This document shows positions 5,840-5,919 of a stretch of DNA of 5,919 nucleotides, in pieces. Both the position numbers and the translations under genes were made by a program. The DNA comes from Methanobacteriota archaeon (GTDB lineage Archaea; Thermoplasmatota; Poseidoniia; Poseidoniales; Poseidoniaceae), in assembly GCA_018662715.1 (NCBI GenBank), contig JABJFP010000055.1, positions 1 through 5,919 on the forward strand, in the 5' to 3' direction. The notes under the pieces are model-generated. The model searched no databases and was not told the origin of the DNA. It saw nothing but the letters and a program-made list of their open reading frames with translations. The number at the start of each line of letters is the position of its first letter. The first letter of the stretch is position 1.

Positions 5840-5911
5840 TCCTACGACCATGGGTATATCAACATTTTACCTGCGCTAACTTTTCACTCTTGGCCTCCGA
5901 GGGTAAAAATA
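5840..5911 (-). promoter_or_regulatory. Probable promoter and ribosome-binding region of the surface lipoprotein (weak)
   Basis: No gene is seen in 5834-5919. On the minus strand, TATTTTTA (5904-5911) could be a TATA box giving a start near 5880 and a leader of about 47 bases containing AGGA (5840-5843), six bases before the chosen ATG. A second candidate, GATATA (5855-5860) with A-rich GTAAAATG just upstream, is centred about 24 bases from the ATG at 5833 and would suit a leaderless transcript. Neither is strong, and the sequence does not decide between them. Confidence 0.3.
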
Positions 5912-5919
5912 GGGCGGAT

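Noticed and set aside
5834..5851. Upstream in-frame ATG adding six residues to the surface lipoprotein
   Set aside because: The downstream ATG gives a compact lipoprotein signal and has AGGA at suitable spacing; the extension adds nothing to the signal. Not fully excluded.
5894..5902. Short palindrome CCTCCGAGG, containing GGAGG on the minus strand
   Set aside because: It is about 60 bases from the chosen start, far too distant for a ribosome site, and four-base arms are expected by chance.

Overview
The window carries four genes, all on the minus strand, packed head to tail with almost no spare DNA. In transcription order, from high to low coordinates, they are: (1) a very large acidic surface lipoprotein of about 966 residues; (2) a 501-residue fusion of a NUDT19-like Nudix hydrolase and a LACTB2-like metallo-beta-lactamase-fold hydrolase with a winged-helix tail; (3) a 347-residue zinc-free MDR oxidoreductase of the VAT1/quinone-reductase type; (4) the start of a small rhodanese-domain lipoprotein that runs to the window edge and is interrupted by an in-frame TAG. 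No plus-strand gene, RNA gene, mobile element or CRISPR array is supported.

Organism. The first protein ends in a PGF-type tripartite sorting tail (Pro-Gly-Phe, short hydrophobic helix, Arg-Arg), as in archaeosortase substrates. It is very acidic and secreted, and two of the four genes have strong GGAGG ribosome binding sites. This combination suggests a marine planktonic euryarchaeon of the Marine Group II (Poseidoniales) type. That assignment is inference; a marine bacterium is not excluded, because genes 2 and 3 belong to families shared with bacteria and eukaryotes.

Layout. Positions 5834-5919 are upstream DNA with two weak TATA-like candidates. The lipoprotein gene (2933-5833) has an N-terminal lipobox, a short two-cysteine motif, an acidic linker, two degenerate tandem modules each with six cysteines at matching places and an LDL-receptor-A-like calcium-site ending, a C-terminal domain with an EF-hand-like loop, and the sorting tail. 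A 42-bp gap with a 7-bp inverted repeat leads to the Nudix-MBL gene (1385-2890). The oxidoreductase (329-1372) follows after 12 bp containing a full GGAGG. The rhodanese lipoprotein overlaps it by 4 bp (ATGA), so the last three genes look like one translationally coupled unit.

Function. Genes 2-4 combine a nucleotide or CoA-derivative hydrolase, a metallohydrolase, an NAD(P)H-dependent oxidoreductase and a membrane-tethered sulfur-transfer domain. A shared detoxification or redox role is possible but not demonstrated. The most notable points are the amber codon directly before the rhodanese active-site cysteine, the predicted anchors at both ends of the large lipoprotein with its duplicated calcium-site modules, and the Nudix-MBL-winged-helix fusion.
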